Positions 22,736 through 35,700 of a stretch of DNA of 64,000 nt are shown here, in pieces; position 1 is the first letter of the stretch, and each line of letters starts with the position of its first letter. This stretch comes from Gymnorhina tibicen (taxonomy: Eukaryota > Chordata > Aves > Passeriformes > Artamidae). The notes below the pieces were generated by a model. It had not been told where the DNA came from, did no database searches, and saw only the letters and a program-made list of their open reading frames with translations. Made by a program: the position numbers and the translations under genes. The DNA is taken from the NCBI GenBank assembly GCA_013399875.1, contig VXAZ01002274.1:195527-259526 (forward strand), written 5' to 3'.

Positions 22736-25369
22736 TCCTGTTTGCACTGGAGCAGACCGCAGAAATTGCACAATCCTCCAGGCCAGACCCAAGGTGAATT
22801 CTGGGATGATAGGTTCCAAGGCAATATTTCACACTTGCTGAAAAAGTGATACAGCCCAGGGGAGGGGGCTGTAATTAGGGGGAGCAGTGACAACTCACAG
22901 ACAAAGTGATTCCATAAGTAGAGGAAGAAACAAAAGCTCATTCCAGAGACTCTCACTTGTGTGGATTCTCTAGTGTTCAATAAAAGGTGTGATCCCTGAG
23001 TAAGAAAGGCTTTCTCCTTTCTTCACTTGCTTATTTTGATGAAATATGATAGTCACAATATTTTTAGGCATTCTTTCCTGCCTGTCAGGTTACAAAGCTG
23101 TAAGCTGGAAGTCATACGGGCTGACACATAAACAACATGATCACATTAAACTCCGTTTCCCAGGAAAAGCACTCTAGAGTAAAAGTTTTGATTTGGTGAA
23201 GACATCTGCAGAGGTGGTGGGGAGGAAGGTAGCAACTTTCAGATGAATAACAGTAGGCGCTTGAAGAGAAAAGAAAGTTTCTTTTTTCTGTCTGTAAACG
23301 TCTTCTGGAGGGAGTTTTTTTCTTTAAAAATGCTTAAAAAATTGTTACACTGGAAAAGAAAAAGGGAAACAGATAAAATCGGCAAAACACTAATCAAAAT
23401 GTCTGGTTATACATTTCTCAGCAAATACATACAGATAGATAGATAGATAGATAGAAAGAAATACATAAGTATTTGATTACAGCAAACAGACAACTGTTCT
23501 GTGGGATCAATGGTGTCATTTACCTAGCATGAAACTTGAGAACTACAAACCCAGCAGTTTATTCCTGGACACAGGAGAGAGAAAATTTTAGCATAGAGAG
23601 AGAAAGGATGAAAGTTATGCCAATAACTAGAACCTTCTTGGCTGATCAGCAGATTGGCTCCTGTGGAGGTGGAGACAGCAGACAGCTCTTGGTCAGGTGA
23701 CATTTGTCCATCTAATCAAGACTGGCCCCATGCTCTGTGAGAAGATGACTGACTGCTGCTGTTCAAACCTTCTGGTGTGGATCAGGAACAGACTACTGGT
23801 AAAACAACAAGACTCATGCCCTAGTGTTCGTAGCTAAGGTGTCAGAGCCATCACTGAATACTGTGGCAAAACCATGGAAGCTATCTTGATCTTGAAATGT
23901 CACTGTTTTTTCCATTTCTCTCACTCTGGAAAGGGCAGTCATCCACAAATCTGCTCAGGGATGAAGCAGCAGAATGGCTTTTAAAGTTCTGTTTTATTAC
24001 CATCTTTGCCTCTCTGACTCAGTGGCCTGCAATACTGCTGTGCATGCGTACACATGTGCAGCCATCCCTCTCGGCAGCTCTAACTCTGCTTGGCAGATGA
24101 AGAGAACCAGAAAGAAGATCAAGGGCTCTTCCAAGGCAAAGAACATATGTTCCTCCCAGCCTTGGGGACTTATTTCTGTGAACTCCTCTTGTGCAAGTCT
24201 CACCTGTCCTTTTTGCAGGGACTGTGTGCCATTCCATGCCCGGGGACTGCAGGGACTGGTTTCCAAGCCCCAGAAAAGAAGTTGTGGGTCATCCTGGAGC
24301 AAGGTTTTTTGCATGCTTTCCTTTAAACATTAAGCATTCAGGAATGTCAAGCCAGAAATGGACACATGAAGGTGGCAACAGGACTGATCTAGCATCATGC
24401 TTGAGATTAGTTTCAAAAGTTTTTTGTGCCATGAATGAAGGACCTCAGAATATGTATAGAGTTATTGACTAAGGCTTGAATGCAGCTTCAGTTCTAGGCA
24501 AAAGGTTTCCTCCTGTCACCTTTGCATGCAAAAAGAGCAACTACTGCAATTTACTTTTATTTTGAAAACTCTGTATTTGGCAATGAAACAACAAGAAGTA
24601 ACTCTATCTCTCCATTCCAAAAAAATCTAAGAGCAAACAAAGGCAGTCTCTGCAAGAAACCATGATGAATAGGAATATCTTCGGGAGCAGATTGCAGGAG
24701 CCTGAGAATAAAATGACAGCCATAGAGGTGAACCGGTTAAGGCTTTAAAAAAAATGGGATCATGGATGACCTACACAAGAACCAATGTTTCTAGTATCAG
24801 ACTGAAAATTGGCAAGTTTTTTGACAGGGTCAGTGGAAGCCTTCTCTGCAGAGGCAGATATAGAAAAGAAAAGCTGACACCTTATGCAGCTTCTCCTCTT
24901 GAAGGGGAGAGCTTCCTGATGACTAATGCAACACCTATGAAAAACACACTCATATAGTATCTCTCAAAAAATGTCATTTTTATTTCCTTTTCCCCATCCA
25001 TACAGCCCAGCTATTTTGCACTGAATATTTGCTTTCAAGGGTGCATTGCTAGAAATAAGTAACAAATCTGTAATAGCCAAGCAAATACCCTGGCTCCACA
25101 TCTCCTTTCCAAGATTCAGTGTGAACATAAAACAGATGTGATCCCAACAAAGAGGCATCTTCTGTTGTACCGGATGGGACTCCTGCATCCCTTTCCCATT
25201 GGCTAAATATAATCGGGGGGAAACAATAGTACACAGAGCACTGAGGTTGAGTGATTCAAGGCAGGATTGTTTCCTTTATCCTAGAACCTAGTGACAGATC
25301 TCTGAATGGGCATTAAGTGGGAAATAACAGTGTAAATTTCACCCATTTTTTTCCTGTCTAATTTTTCAG
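22736..25369. other. Mostly blank stretch with a short GATA microsatellite
   Basis: Contains the (AGAT)n tract near 23433-23455 and otherwise unassigned sequence. The plus-strand open frames around 23974-24472 overlap in three frames and have no motifs. Confidence 0.55.
23433..23455 (+). repeat. (AGAT)n microsatellite
   Basis: About five and a half perfect AGAT units followed by an imperfect AAAG tail. Tetranucleotide runs of this length are usually polymorphic. Confidence 0.85.
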
Positions 25370-25505
25370 CCTGGTTGGGCATTATGGACTGCAAAGTATT
25401 TCCTAACTTTGGTTTTGCTTTTAATTGCAATTTTCATCCCCCTTTCAACCTTAACTGCTATTGTGGGCCCTTGCTACTGCTGTGTTATAAACAACAGCAG
25501 CAGCA
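25370..25505 (+). other. Candidate internal exon encoding a hydrophobic segment
   Basis: A strong acceptor context (T-rich tract, TCTAAT branch-like sequence, TTTTTCAG ending at 25369) precedes 136 bp and then GTAAGA, a good donor, at 25506. One frame is open throughout and encodes PGWALWTAKYF, then a leucine/isoleucine-rich run of about 20 residues, then GPCYCCVINNSSSS. That reads like a membrane segment followed by a cysteine cluster and a polar serine run. A second frame is also open across most of it. T-rich DNA naturally encodes hydrophobic residues, and no neighbouring exon or known family was found, so this is a hypothesis only. Confidence 0.15.
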
Positions 25506-26339
25506 GTAAGAATTTTAAAAATAGAGCAGGAAATTTAACAACTGTATAGAACTCCTTACCCTGGAGAGTCATTGTTTATATTTCTTCATGTATGCTAGCA
25601 ATAATTATACTAAAAGCCATTAGGAAAAAGGGTCCATTTTACATCAGAGGAGAAAATGTAAATTTTTTTTTTTCCTCCTAATCTGAATACAAAGACTGTT
25701 TCATTAAATGTGGCTTTTTGGTAAAAAAATGGAACAAAAATTCTACCCATAAAAATTCCCATTGAAAAAAAGTCTTTTCCATCCAAAAATCCAAACAGCT
25801 GAATAGAAAATGTGGATCTCTTCTTTAAAATGGGGGAAAAAATCCAAGTTGACCTTAGTTTTCTCTCTGTTATACAGAGTTGCTGGTTGGGAGACACCCC
25901 ACAGACACACCACATACTTCAACCTCCTGCATGTGTCATCCAAAGCAGGAGTGCCGGGCTCATCTTCCTCTAGTGTAGTCTTACTGATGAAATTACAGGT
26001 TTATTGTGAATATATACCAGTCCTGATGAGCATGTGCCCAGAAATAACAGTGAAGCAGTGGGAGGTCTCTGGCTTGAGCGATACAACATTCAAATACTGA
26101 CAACAGGCTCACAGACCCAAACTGATCTTTAATGTACCTTCTCAGCCTAAGGAGGCTTTTCACTATCAGGGTGGCTGAACATTTCCCAGCATTTCAAATG
26201 GAGCTTCGTTGGATAGGTTCTTCTCCTCTCATTTCAGGGACAAGTTTCACCCTTTTGCGAGTCACAAGACAGAATTTTTCATTGCTTGAATTGAGCGGAA
26301 GTCTTCACCCAACATAGCAACCTCTCCTCTAAACCCTAA
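25506..26339. other. Non-coding stretch, nothing recognised
   Basis: A/T-rich with several A- and T-runs around 25620-25760. Open frames on both strands are unassigned. Confidence 0.55.
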
Positions 26340-26500
26340 ATGGCTGCCACAGCAATCGTGCAATTAGGTTCTACTTTGGGTGGAATGATTCATGCTTCAA
26401 TAAATTCAATTTCAACAAGACATAATTATGGTGAGTCACATAATCACAGATTAATCACAGCACCTCCCATTTAGCAGTCAAAACAGTGAAGGATTCCAAA
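26340..26500. promoter_or_regulatory. Candidate regulatory element with TAAT sites and an AP-1 site
   Basis: A cluster of homeodomain-type cores (CAATTAGG, ATAATTATGG, GATTAATCAC) surrounds a consensus AP-1 site, TGAGTCA, at 26432-26438. The low-complexity-free, AT-rich texture is typical of conserved non-coding elements, but conservation itself cannot be judged from one sequence. Confidence 0.25.
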
Positions 26501-29500
26501 TGCGACACATATGATGCTTCTCCTCAGCTTTTGTTTCACTTGATTTCATTTCTGCTTTATTGGTTGAGCCTATACAAGCTCTAGGAGGAGGCTTCTGGGG
26601 TTGCACAGAGATCTGTAAGACAGGATGGAGGACAATTTATTTTATAATTTTCTTTCTTTTTTTTTTAACTTTTTCTGTGTGCTGAATGAATCTGAAAGAT
26701 AATGAATGTTGACAGAAACAATGATTTCAGCAAGAACCTGAGGGTCTCTTATTTGCTACTGAGCTCCCCTTGACACAGTGAATTGTTAGTGGGATCAAAG
26801 AAATCCAGTGTCTTCTCTACCTGAGAGCACACAAAAGGGGCCTCATATTTGGAGTTCTTCTGTTGAGTTAGTTCTTCTGAGATGCAGGGGGTGAGAAACT
26901 TTTTCACGCTAATGTCTGGGCTTTCTGTTCCTATCAGCCATAATCAAGATACTTGAAAACATCTTTTAGGGATTCCCTCCAGCTCACTGCTGATCTTAAG
27001 CATCTTGTGTCTATGCTGGCTCCAACCACAGCTGACGTATGGAGCTGTGTCTCCTCCTCTCTCCTTACTTCATTTTTACGGTTACTTAATGTGGAGACTG
27101 AGAAGGGGTCAGTCACTCAGCAGAAGCTGTGCTCAGCTCGTCTTCTCTGAAAATCACTCTCAGCCTCATGTACACTTGCCACAAAATAGTGAGGGGGAAA
27201 TTCCTTCTTTGTGATCAGACAATTTGTGGCTGCCCTTTACCAGACCTCGGGTAGGAACGTATGCAGTGGTTTTTCCAAATATTATAACCAAACTTATTCT
27301 GTGAGACCAGTTTATTTTGAATTGCAGTTGGATGATTTTATGGAATTGTTTTGCTTTCAAAGCTTTCATTCTCCGAAGTGGTTAGAAAGGGGGTTATTTT
27401 ATTTTCCTTTTTATTGCTTTTATTTTTAAGGTGAGGGTGGTGGTAAGGGAGAAAAACAGGAGGATGTGGGTTTTGACAAGAAGTGAGAGGAAAGGTTATT
27501 CTTTGAGATTTTGTTTTACTCTACCACTAATCAGTGTAACACTTGACAAGCTGAAATTTACTTCTCTGTGCATCTTGTGAGTTTTCCCTAGAATTCAGTT
27601 TGGTTGTAAAAGCTGGATAAAGTTTCTATGGAGTAGGTAGGGTGTTGAAGGAGATGCCAGTAAATTGACATTGTCAGCAAACTCATAAAACCTTTAAAAG
27701 AAAAGCCTTTGAGGGCAAAGACAATTTTTTTTCATCTTTTCTTCTCTCTCACTCCCTTGCTCCCCTCTTACCATTTTTCCATTTTTCTTTCTATATTTCT
27801 TTTTCAGAAAATATTACTTTTTTTTTTTTCTCTGTGCACAGCAGGATACCAAACACTAGGGAATACCATTTCTGGAAAATTAATAATGTTCTAGCAAACA
27901 GCTGGAGAAGGGGAATTGACAGGAATTGTGGGGCTGGGTGATGCAGATACAAGCAAGGGAAACACCAAGCAATACACATTTGTCTTGGACACTCCAAGAA
28001 CTACATGAGTAAGTATGCATGTGAGGCAGGGTGGTGAACAAAAGAGAACAACTTTGTAGAGGAACTGATCAGAATGTGGGCTCTGAGTGGGGCCTGGGCA
28101 GCCCTTCAACCACCTAGCAGGCAGAGATCTATCTCTGCTGACATGATGTATGGTCTGTGTCCCTCCTGGGTTTGCCCAGCCCCACAGCTCCAGAGGACCT
28201 GGCTCCCTGGCGCGACTTCAGGGAAGCCAGCAGTTTGCAGGCTTCTCTGGAGCCACGACTGTGGTGACTTTCAGAAATGGTCTGTGTGGTGGTCACTGCT
28301 GGAGGTGCCATTGGGTACCTCCATACCAGGGATTTCTAAATTGAATGGGAAGAAACCAGAGGAAGTTTCCAACTGACTGTTTATACTCTCCCGCCAGCAA
28401 GCGCAGGGTGCGGTTTGGAGTGGAGAATGTTGCTCAGGACGAGTGCAAGCCCAAAAAGCCACATTTATTCCATGGCTCAAGCCTGTATCCACAGTCCCAG
28501 GAGATTATATTACTCACAGAAAAAACTTATTAAAATCTCCCATGCATCATAAGATATGCCACCCAACAGGAGGTGGTGATTCTGTTTCAGTCTTAGCAGC
28601 ATCTGAGTTGTAGAGAAGAGGCATCCAGAAATGACTGGATTGCTACGCTCCGAGCAGGATATTCTGATATTCTAGTGTTTACAGCATACAACAAGAGACC
28701 TGCAGGGAGAGATCTGCAGCCTCAATAATTCCGTGGACACATCCTTCTCGACAAGCACAGTCTAAACCAAAATTAACACCAAGGTGCTTCTGGATGCACT
28801 GTGTAACTAAGAGGTCTGATGGTCCTTGAAAGACAAGACGCTTACTTTTTTCAAACTAGAGCTGCAGTGTCATTCCAGCTGAGCTGTGTGCATTCCATTT
28901 TAAACAATACCATGAGCCCTTGAGCCCTCTGCTGTATTCATTTGGTGGATGATCCCCCTTTATTTCTTCCCAAATTATTCCCTGGATTTGTTGCACACTG
29001 GAAACACATCGCATTTGACCTCCAACACAGCCAGCTCCTAGCTGGGATAGAGATAGTGATGCAGAGACCCCTGCCCTTCAGTGTATTCCCACTGATGTCA
29101 GATCAGTTTGTCTCAGTTTTGCCTGACGGGACTTTTGGCCTATAAACATTTTGGGTCTACTTCCAAGTCACAGGTTCGTAAGAAGCATTCCCAATACCCC
29201 TGGAAGTGTGCTGAAGGTGTTACAGAGTCATAGAACCAACTCCACAGCCTAGTATCAAAAACAAGAGCAGACCTGGAAAAATATTACAAAACTCTTCCAC
29301 TGGCACCAGCAGGTCAGTGTCATTACAGGCAGCGGTGTTGTTCTCAGATACTATTTCATTGGCTTCCTTCTCCTTTTTCCTCTCCCTCTTCTGAAGCACA
29401 TTTTCTTTCCCTTATATTGCATGGTAGGGTTGTATCCCTGGAGATTCACAGTGATGAGGAGGAGTAGGCAGAGATCAAAAGCACTTCTAGCTTTGAAAAG

Positions 29501-32500
29501 ATTATTCCTGGCTGCAAACCAAGTACGGCAAGCTCCAATCCATCCATCTTATTCAAACAGTGTTTCAAAACTGGTCACCCAACCCTTTTGGATCCTGCTT
29601 TCCTTTCAACTTTTTATGGCACACAGAATTCTTTGATTTTACCTTTTAAAGCATGGCACTGAATTATTTTCTAGCACAACTGAGTGCTCGTATTTTTTAA
29701 ACCTGAGGCTACAGGCTTCTGTGGTGTTTTCAGTCCTGTTCAAGCTCTTTCAGGGCCAGAATATCTTATTTTCTTCGCAAAACAACTGCACAGATTTTAC
29801 CTTGGCTTATTGACCTTTCCAGAGAAATGAAGCAAAAAAAAAAATCACTGTGTTGCTTTGGAACGTTCTCCTCCACCAATCTAAAGTATCAAACCAACAA
29901 CAAAAGAGTCAATGATAATTGCAAGAAGTTTGCCGAAAAATGGGTATGTTCTTTTTAGGAGAATGTCAAGATCTAACACATTTGGCTGAAAGAAAATGTA
30001 ATTTTAACAGGGTGGAGATACTAGTGGTAATAGCAGAAGATGCATTAATTGAATATTCTTCTAGTATGCCTAAAATATGTGGCATTTTCAAACAATTTTG
30101 ACATTGGCAGGATGCATATCATACAGGAAGAGATCAGCATACTTCATCTGGGTGGACAGATCTTGTCCATCTCTGAATCAGAAGCTCAGACATTCATGAA
30201 AGACTCCAGTGTTTGGCAGTATGTTCACTGGCTGTAAGCTGTGAGAGTTTCTGAAATCACAACTTGGACTTTTTATGTATTAGAAGTATTCTTAGCTCCA
30301 GACCTCCCAAAGTCTACCCGTCCATACCTGACTGCTGAGGACGAGTAAAACAAAGGGATTTGACTGGTTAGTTTTATCTGTGTATCACAGTGCGTAAACA
30401 AGTGCTAATGGAAGACATGTCTTAGTGTCACATCTGCAGGATAAAATAGCAAAATGCACCCTGCAAATTATTCCAGACAGACAGGTCACAGTCTGACCAT
30501 GCACTGGTGTACTTGGAAAATGAATGATTATCCAGCATTGCCTAGTTTTTGGAAAACAACCAGAAAAAACGAAATTGCTCAAGAAAACAACTCTTCTCTC
30601 AAATTCAAAATGTTCTGAATGGATTAGGAAGGAACAACATCAGTGAAATCAGTCATTTTATTTCTCTCATATGCCTTGGAAATTAGTAGGTCATGAATAA
30701 CACTTTGAGGATACTAGGGATGAGACGTGCATGCGTATCTTAGTATGAGAATTCAAGAAACTCTAGAGAATGCAAAGAAAATTTTCAATGGTAAAGATAA
30801 GTCCATCCAATGTGACTTCTCCAAAAATATTATTGTGTTGGAAAAGAGGGATGTCTGTGGACATGGGCCAAGCAAACATGGTGATTTTAATGCAAGAGTA
30901 TCAAGAAGGCCATTCACTTTCTACTGCTTTTCCTACATGAGATAAATCCAAGATATCATATTCCTCCATTGCAGGAGGGTACTGTCAGGATATACATACA
31001 AAAATCTAGTTAAAAAAAGAAGACAGACAAATGAATATTTTCTAGTAAGACTCCACTGAAATTGCTGATTATTTGGTATTGGTTTTCCTCAACCCAAAAG
31101 AAGTCAAAACAGAAAAAAAAAGGTCATTTCTACAAGAGATTGGCCTTACTAGCATGAGATTAAAACCTGCTGCCATTAAGGTTCAGTTTGGCTCGATTTA
31201 TGACTGCAGTCCTGTGTGCCAGTGCAACATGAATTCTGTTACAGGAAAACCTGCTGACTTTGTGTCATTTCAGACTTTTTTTTTCACCTAGAAAGAAGTA
31301 AAAAGGACATATAAATAAGTATTAGTTATACTAGATGACTTTGCAAGGTTTGTCTCAGCCTGCTACCAGTAATCCAATCAATATAGTGGCAGCCAAACTT
31401 TCAACGAATGCCTTTTAAAGCATTTTTCCCATGAGGATTATCTGCAATAGATACAAGACAAATACAATTTGTTCAAAATGTTACCACACTACTATGAAAC
31501 ATCTCGAATAGCCCTGGTCAGTACCAGGCAGTTCCTAGTTCTAAAGTGTCTGAATCCAGGCCAGACCATTGGAGTTATCTGATCTGACTGGTTCATGAAT
31601 CCTAGGTGCAGTTTTTCTCCTGGTCACCACCTAATAAAATCCATTAACAATACTCCGTGAAACTGTGCTTTCTAGAGAGATGCTCAGGTCTTGTTTGGAG
31701 AAGACAAGGCATGAGAACATGAGAACAAGAGAACGAGGCATGTTCTTTGTTTCTACAAGCAGATTACGCTAATTAGCTGATTCTTATCCCTTCCCAATTA
31801 AATAATGTGCCAAGTTTTAAGTCAACTCCAAGCTACTGGTTCTTGTTCTGCATTTCTCTGCTGAATTAAGGACTTCTTTAGCAACTGCTGTTTTTTCCTT
31901 GGGAAGGTAATTATAGAGTGATCAAGTCACCTCTTGTCTCCCCAGTTGCCTTTGTGATTAGTTAAACAGGTTGACTTCTGTAACTCTCCCATGGTGAGGG
32001 GATTTCTACAGACCCGAAACAACCATGTGGTTCTGTTATGCTAAATATGGTGGGTTTGTATCCTTTTTTAGATGTGGATTCAGAACAGGATGCAACCAGC
32101 TGGCATCAATAAATGTCATTTCTAAAGGTAATAGTGTCATCTGTTAGGTTAATATTTCTCTTTCAACATAGCCTATGAATTGCTCAGCCCTGTTTAGCTT
32201 GTATTCATAACCAGAATGAACAGTCTTTTTGCTAAACTCTATCTTAAGACACTGTGGTGAGGACCTGTCTTTCTGTAGGTATGATGAATTGCCTTTCTCC
32301 TAGACAGAAAATTTTACTGAAATATTTCATTTGAATTCATCAGTTGAATGCTTTGATTATAGATCATTGCTCCAGCAATGCTTGTTTCCCAGAGTAACTT
32401 TTATCAGCAGGGATTTTATACCCCTTACTAAATCAGTGAGGAAAGTGCAGATCCAAAATGAGCCTCATCCTAGAACAGCAGCACTAAAAATACATTCATT

Positions 32501-32559
32501 CAGGCTTTTCCCCTGATTGAAATTTTGAGATCTGTCAGTCAGTTTTTAATTCATTCCTG
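26501..32559. other. Long non-coding stretch, nothing firmly recognised
   Basis: Six kilobases without a supportable gene. A small frame after an acceptor-like CTCTCCCGCCAG (28398-28533) begins KRRVRFGVENV, which contains the RVxF-type PP1-docking pattern, but it is only 44 codons long and lacks a donor. T-runs occur near 26650 and 27815. A short tandem (catgagaa/caagagaa) sits near 31710-31735. Confidence 0.5.
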
Positions 32560-32760
32560 CTTTATATAATATTCAGTGCTCATTTGCTTTAAATCAAAAT
32601 ATGGAGCCCTAGCAATTCAGTGAAACTAATGACAGTAATCCAAACATACAACATTTCTAATGAGCTCTCTAATGAGCTATGTTTAATTAATGTTGCTAAG
32701 CAGTAACTGGATAGTGATTGTTATTTTTGGAAGCCGTACTAACTTAGAAGTTTGGGTAAA
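32560..32760. promoter_or_regulatory. Candidate homeodomain-rich regulatory element
   Basis: Two copies of TCTAATGAGCT lie exactly 12 bp apart (32656 and 32668), followed by the palindrome TTAATTAA at 32683-32690 and further TAAT/ATTA cores. Regular helical-scale spacing of homeodomain cores is typical of developmental enhancers. The call is from motif density only. Confidence 0.25.
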
Positions 32761-35700
32761 TTTTTGAAGGATTTCTGTGTCCTCAATGGAAACATGGCTC
32801 CTTTCTCAGGATGGGGAAGTCTGTTGCATCAACACCTATATTTTTGGAGGTCCCACACCCTAGCCTCCATGGCCATGCCTGGCTCTTAGATGTATTAAAT
32901 ACTAAATCATAAATCTTTGCCACCATGCTCTAAAAAAGGGTGTAGGATGGCAGTGAGAGGTTAGGTAGGTGGGAATATTAATATTTTTTCTCCTAATTTT
33001 ATTTACCTTATGCCTTAGAGTCAGATTTGAACAATAGCTTACAGAATGGCATCAAATTTGTTTGACAAGACCTATTGTCCAAAGTGTGTCCAAGGTTTAC
33101 TTTCATGATATTTCTTCCACGTTTCTTTAATCAGGCTACTCTATATATAACTTCTCTTTTTTTGATCAATATTTATTTAGGGAGTTGATAGCCATCTGAC
33201 AGCAAACAGAAAGGTTGAAACAGGTTCAGGCAGTTCAATAGCAGGATCCAAGGAAGAGAGCTATCAGGACAGTGCCTATACATAAAAAAATGCTACAGTA
33301 TTCAAGTTACTTTATGAAAGGCCACCATGTCTCCATTGGGGATGAAGGATCTATCTTAAAAAAAGGCATAGTAAAACAAATTATAGTAATATATTAGCAC
33401 TAAAAAGCTCTCATGCAAATGTTATTCAGAATTTTAAAAATCCTTATATTTAAAGACTTTGTAGTAGTAGAATGAGAAAATGACAAGAATATTTATGGGA
33501 AATAATTCAGAAGAAATTGAACAAACTCACTTCTGGATGCACAACTTCATAAAGTGATTGTAAAGCCTGAGGAATGAGGATAACTTAGCTTACACTGTAA
33601 AAAACAGAAGTGGGAAGAGGGGTGTTTCAGGTTTCTCATAATAGTTTAGTCCCTTCCAGTTTTCAGCAAACCAGCTTTTAGCCCTGGATATGTTGCAAGC
33701 TGTACTAGCTGCTAGAATGAGAGGCTGCACAAGGCAATCCATGTCATAGGAAGATGAGGAGAACAACAAAATCTGAAACTCCCTCAGGTAGCAGCAGGGA
33801 AGACAAAGTCCCCTCCAGATTTGTCTTCATGGTAAGAGGTCTCTGCAGAAATAATTAGTTCATGTTGTGGGAGTTAAGTTGATGTTGATCAGTGCTCATT
33901 ACTCAAGCTGTTGAAAGACCCAAAAGTGAAACAAGACACTGGGGAGGGTGAAACTGGTAATGATTTCTAGGAAATTATGAGAAAGAGTAGTCTGATTGCC
34001 AAGACAGCCAGACCAAGGATACTGTCAGGTGAGGATGTAAGGCTTACTGTGTAGAAAATGGAAATTGAGCATACTTCCCAGCAAAGAAGGATGGAGAAGG
34101 CAGCTGTAAGTGATCCAAGAGCGAATGCTGACACTGTGGCACTATGTGTACTGGAGCTCTGCTCCCTGCCTGCTGCTGTCCCACACTCTGCCCATCCCCT
34201 TCTCCTTGTGCCATTCTCTACTGATAGACCACCAGATCAGAAGGTGGCTTACCATTAGAAACCATCATGGGAATGCAGAGTTACTGTTGTGTGAAGGATG
34301 CAGAGTGACTGTGCTTCACTCCATTTCACTCTGGAGTTGAAGGACAGTCTTCTTTCAATTACTACCTGTGGTGGTTTAAGTACTCGCTGAAGGCCAGTGA
34401 CTTCTTTAAACGTAGCAAACTTTCCTAAGTGCGTTACCATCTGTTCAGTGCTTTTGGCAATGTGTTTATGTTGTCAGTAACATGGGGGAAAAAAAATCAA
34501 AGCACTTCATATTTTTGTTAATGGAATATGTTGAAATGACATTAATCATACAGACAGGGACCTCTCTATAAGTGAATGTATGAGTTAAATACTAGGGCTG
34601 TTAATGGCCCCTGTTTCTGATCATTGCTGCCATAAGTGATAACAGGCCTGAGGCCAGTTAAACCACTTTTCACATTTTTCTCAAAGCAGGAGAGTGCTGG
34701 GAAGGGATCCTAGCACTGGCAAGAGTGCTGAGGTGAGGGGCTTAGCACCATGGTAATGTGATCTCTCTGCTCAGACATGCCTGTGCTCTCTCCACCACAT
34801 CCTACCTAAGCTCCTGTCTGGAGTCTGGACACAGTGTTGGCTTCTCCATAGCAAGGTGAGGACAGAGCAGGCAGGGATTACCAGTTATCAGTAACTTCAG
34901 TTACCGATGATGGCATCAAGGGATACTCCAGTTTTAATGTCCCACCTGAACTTTTCCATTTGCAGTGGGAAATCTGAAGCAGAAGCAGAGGTCCTTCTGC
35001 TTTGGGGTACACTTGCAGTTGGTCAATTTACCAGGGAAACATTTCCTCATGAGATGCTTGCCACGTTCTGAGTCTCTGACTCCAAGTACCCCAGGGCATG
35101 TGCAACAAATCCAGACTTGTTGTTCTGCACAAGAACTTTTACTCACTGGCCAAATTCTCTCTCTTTCCTCATGAACAATATTGGCAGTGAGAAACAAGTG
35201 AAGATGCATCCAAAGGATCTTAAAACAATGGTCACCCTGAATTTGTAAGGTCCTTGAATGTAGCTGGCAGTAGAAGACAAGCTATTTTTGAATCAGCAGG
35301 AATTTGATATTAGTGTATCTGTCCTCTAGTGGGGATTGTGTTTGGACTTTGAAAGCATAAGGCCTTAGTCACCCAAAACACAACACCACTCTTCAAAATC
35401 TCTGCATGTTGTTTTTCTGTCCTATACAAGGTCCCATCTTACCTCAATAATAAAGTATCTTGAGATGGTATGTCTAATAGGCAGCTCTGTGGATCCAAGT
35501 ACCACTTTCCTGTCTTCTCTCCCGCCCTTTACCTGAGGTAAAGATTGTATCTGCCACGCAAATGCTGAGCTGGGATGGTAGTGTTTCAGTGGTATGAGGA
35601 ATGCTGAATTTTTCAGCGAGTTGTGAAAGCCAAAGTCCTTGCCAACTTTCCTTCAAGTTTCACAGTGTTTGTGTTTGCTTTCTGTTTCAAGTGAGGAAGA

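Noticed and set aside
22418..22980. Overlapping long minus-strand frames (133 and 171 codons)
   Set aside because: They overlap in different frames over a CpG-rich block where stop codons are scarce; no start context, motif or splice site supports either.
28398..28533. Possible exon with an RVRF motif (PP1-docking type)
   Set aside because: Only 44 codons after the acceptor, no donor, no partner exon; the four-residue motif is too common to count alone.
29215..29300. Reverse-oriented CR1 tail (GAGTCATAGAACC)
   Set aside because: A short resemblance only; the following bases do not continue the CR1 3' region.
34367..34400. Apparent start of a second LTR (TGTGGTGGTTTAA)
   Set aside because: Similarity to the start of another songbird LTR family ends after about 13 bases and no LTR body, end or target duplication follows.
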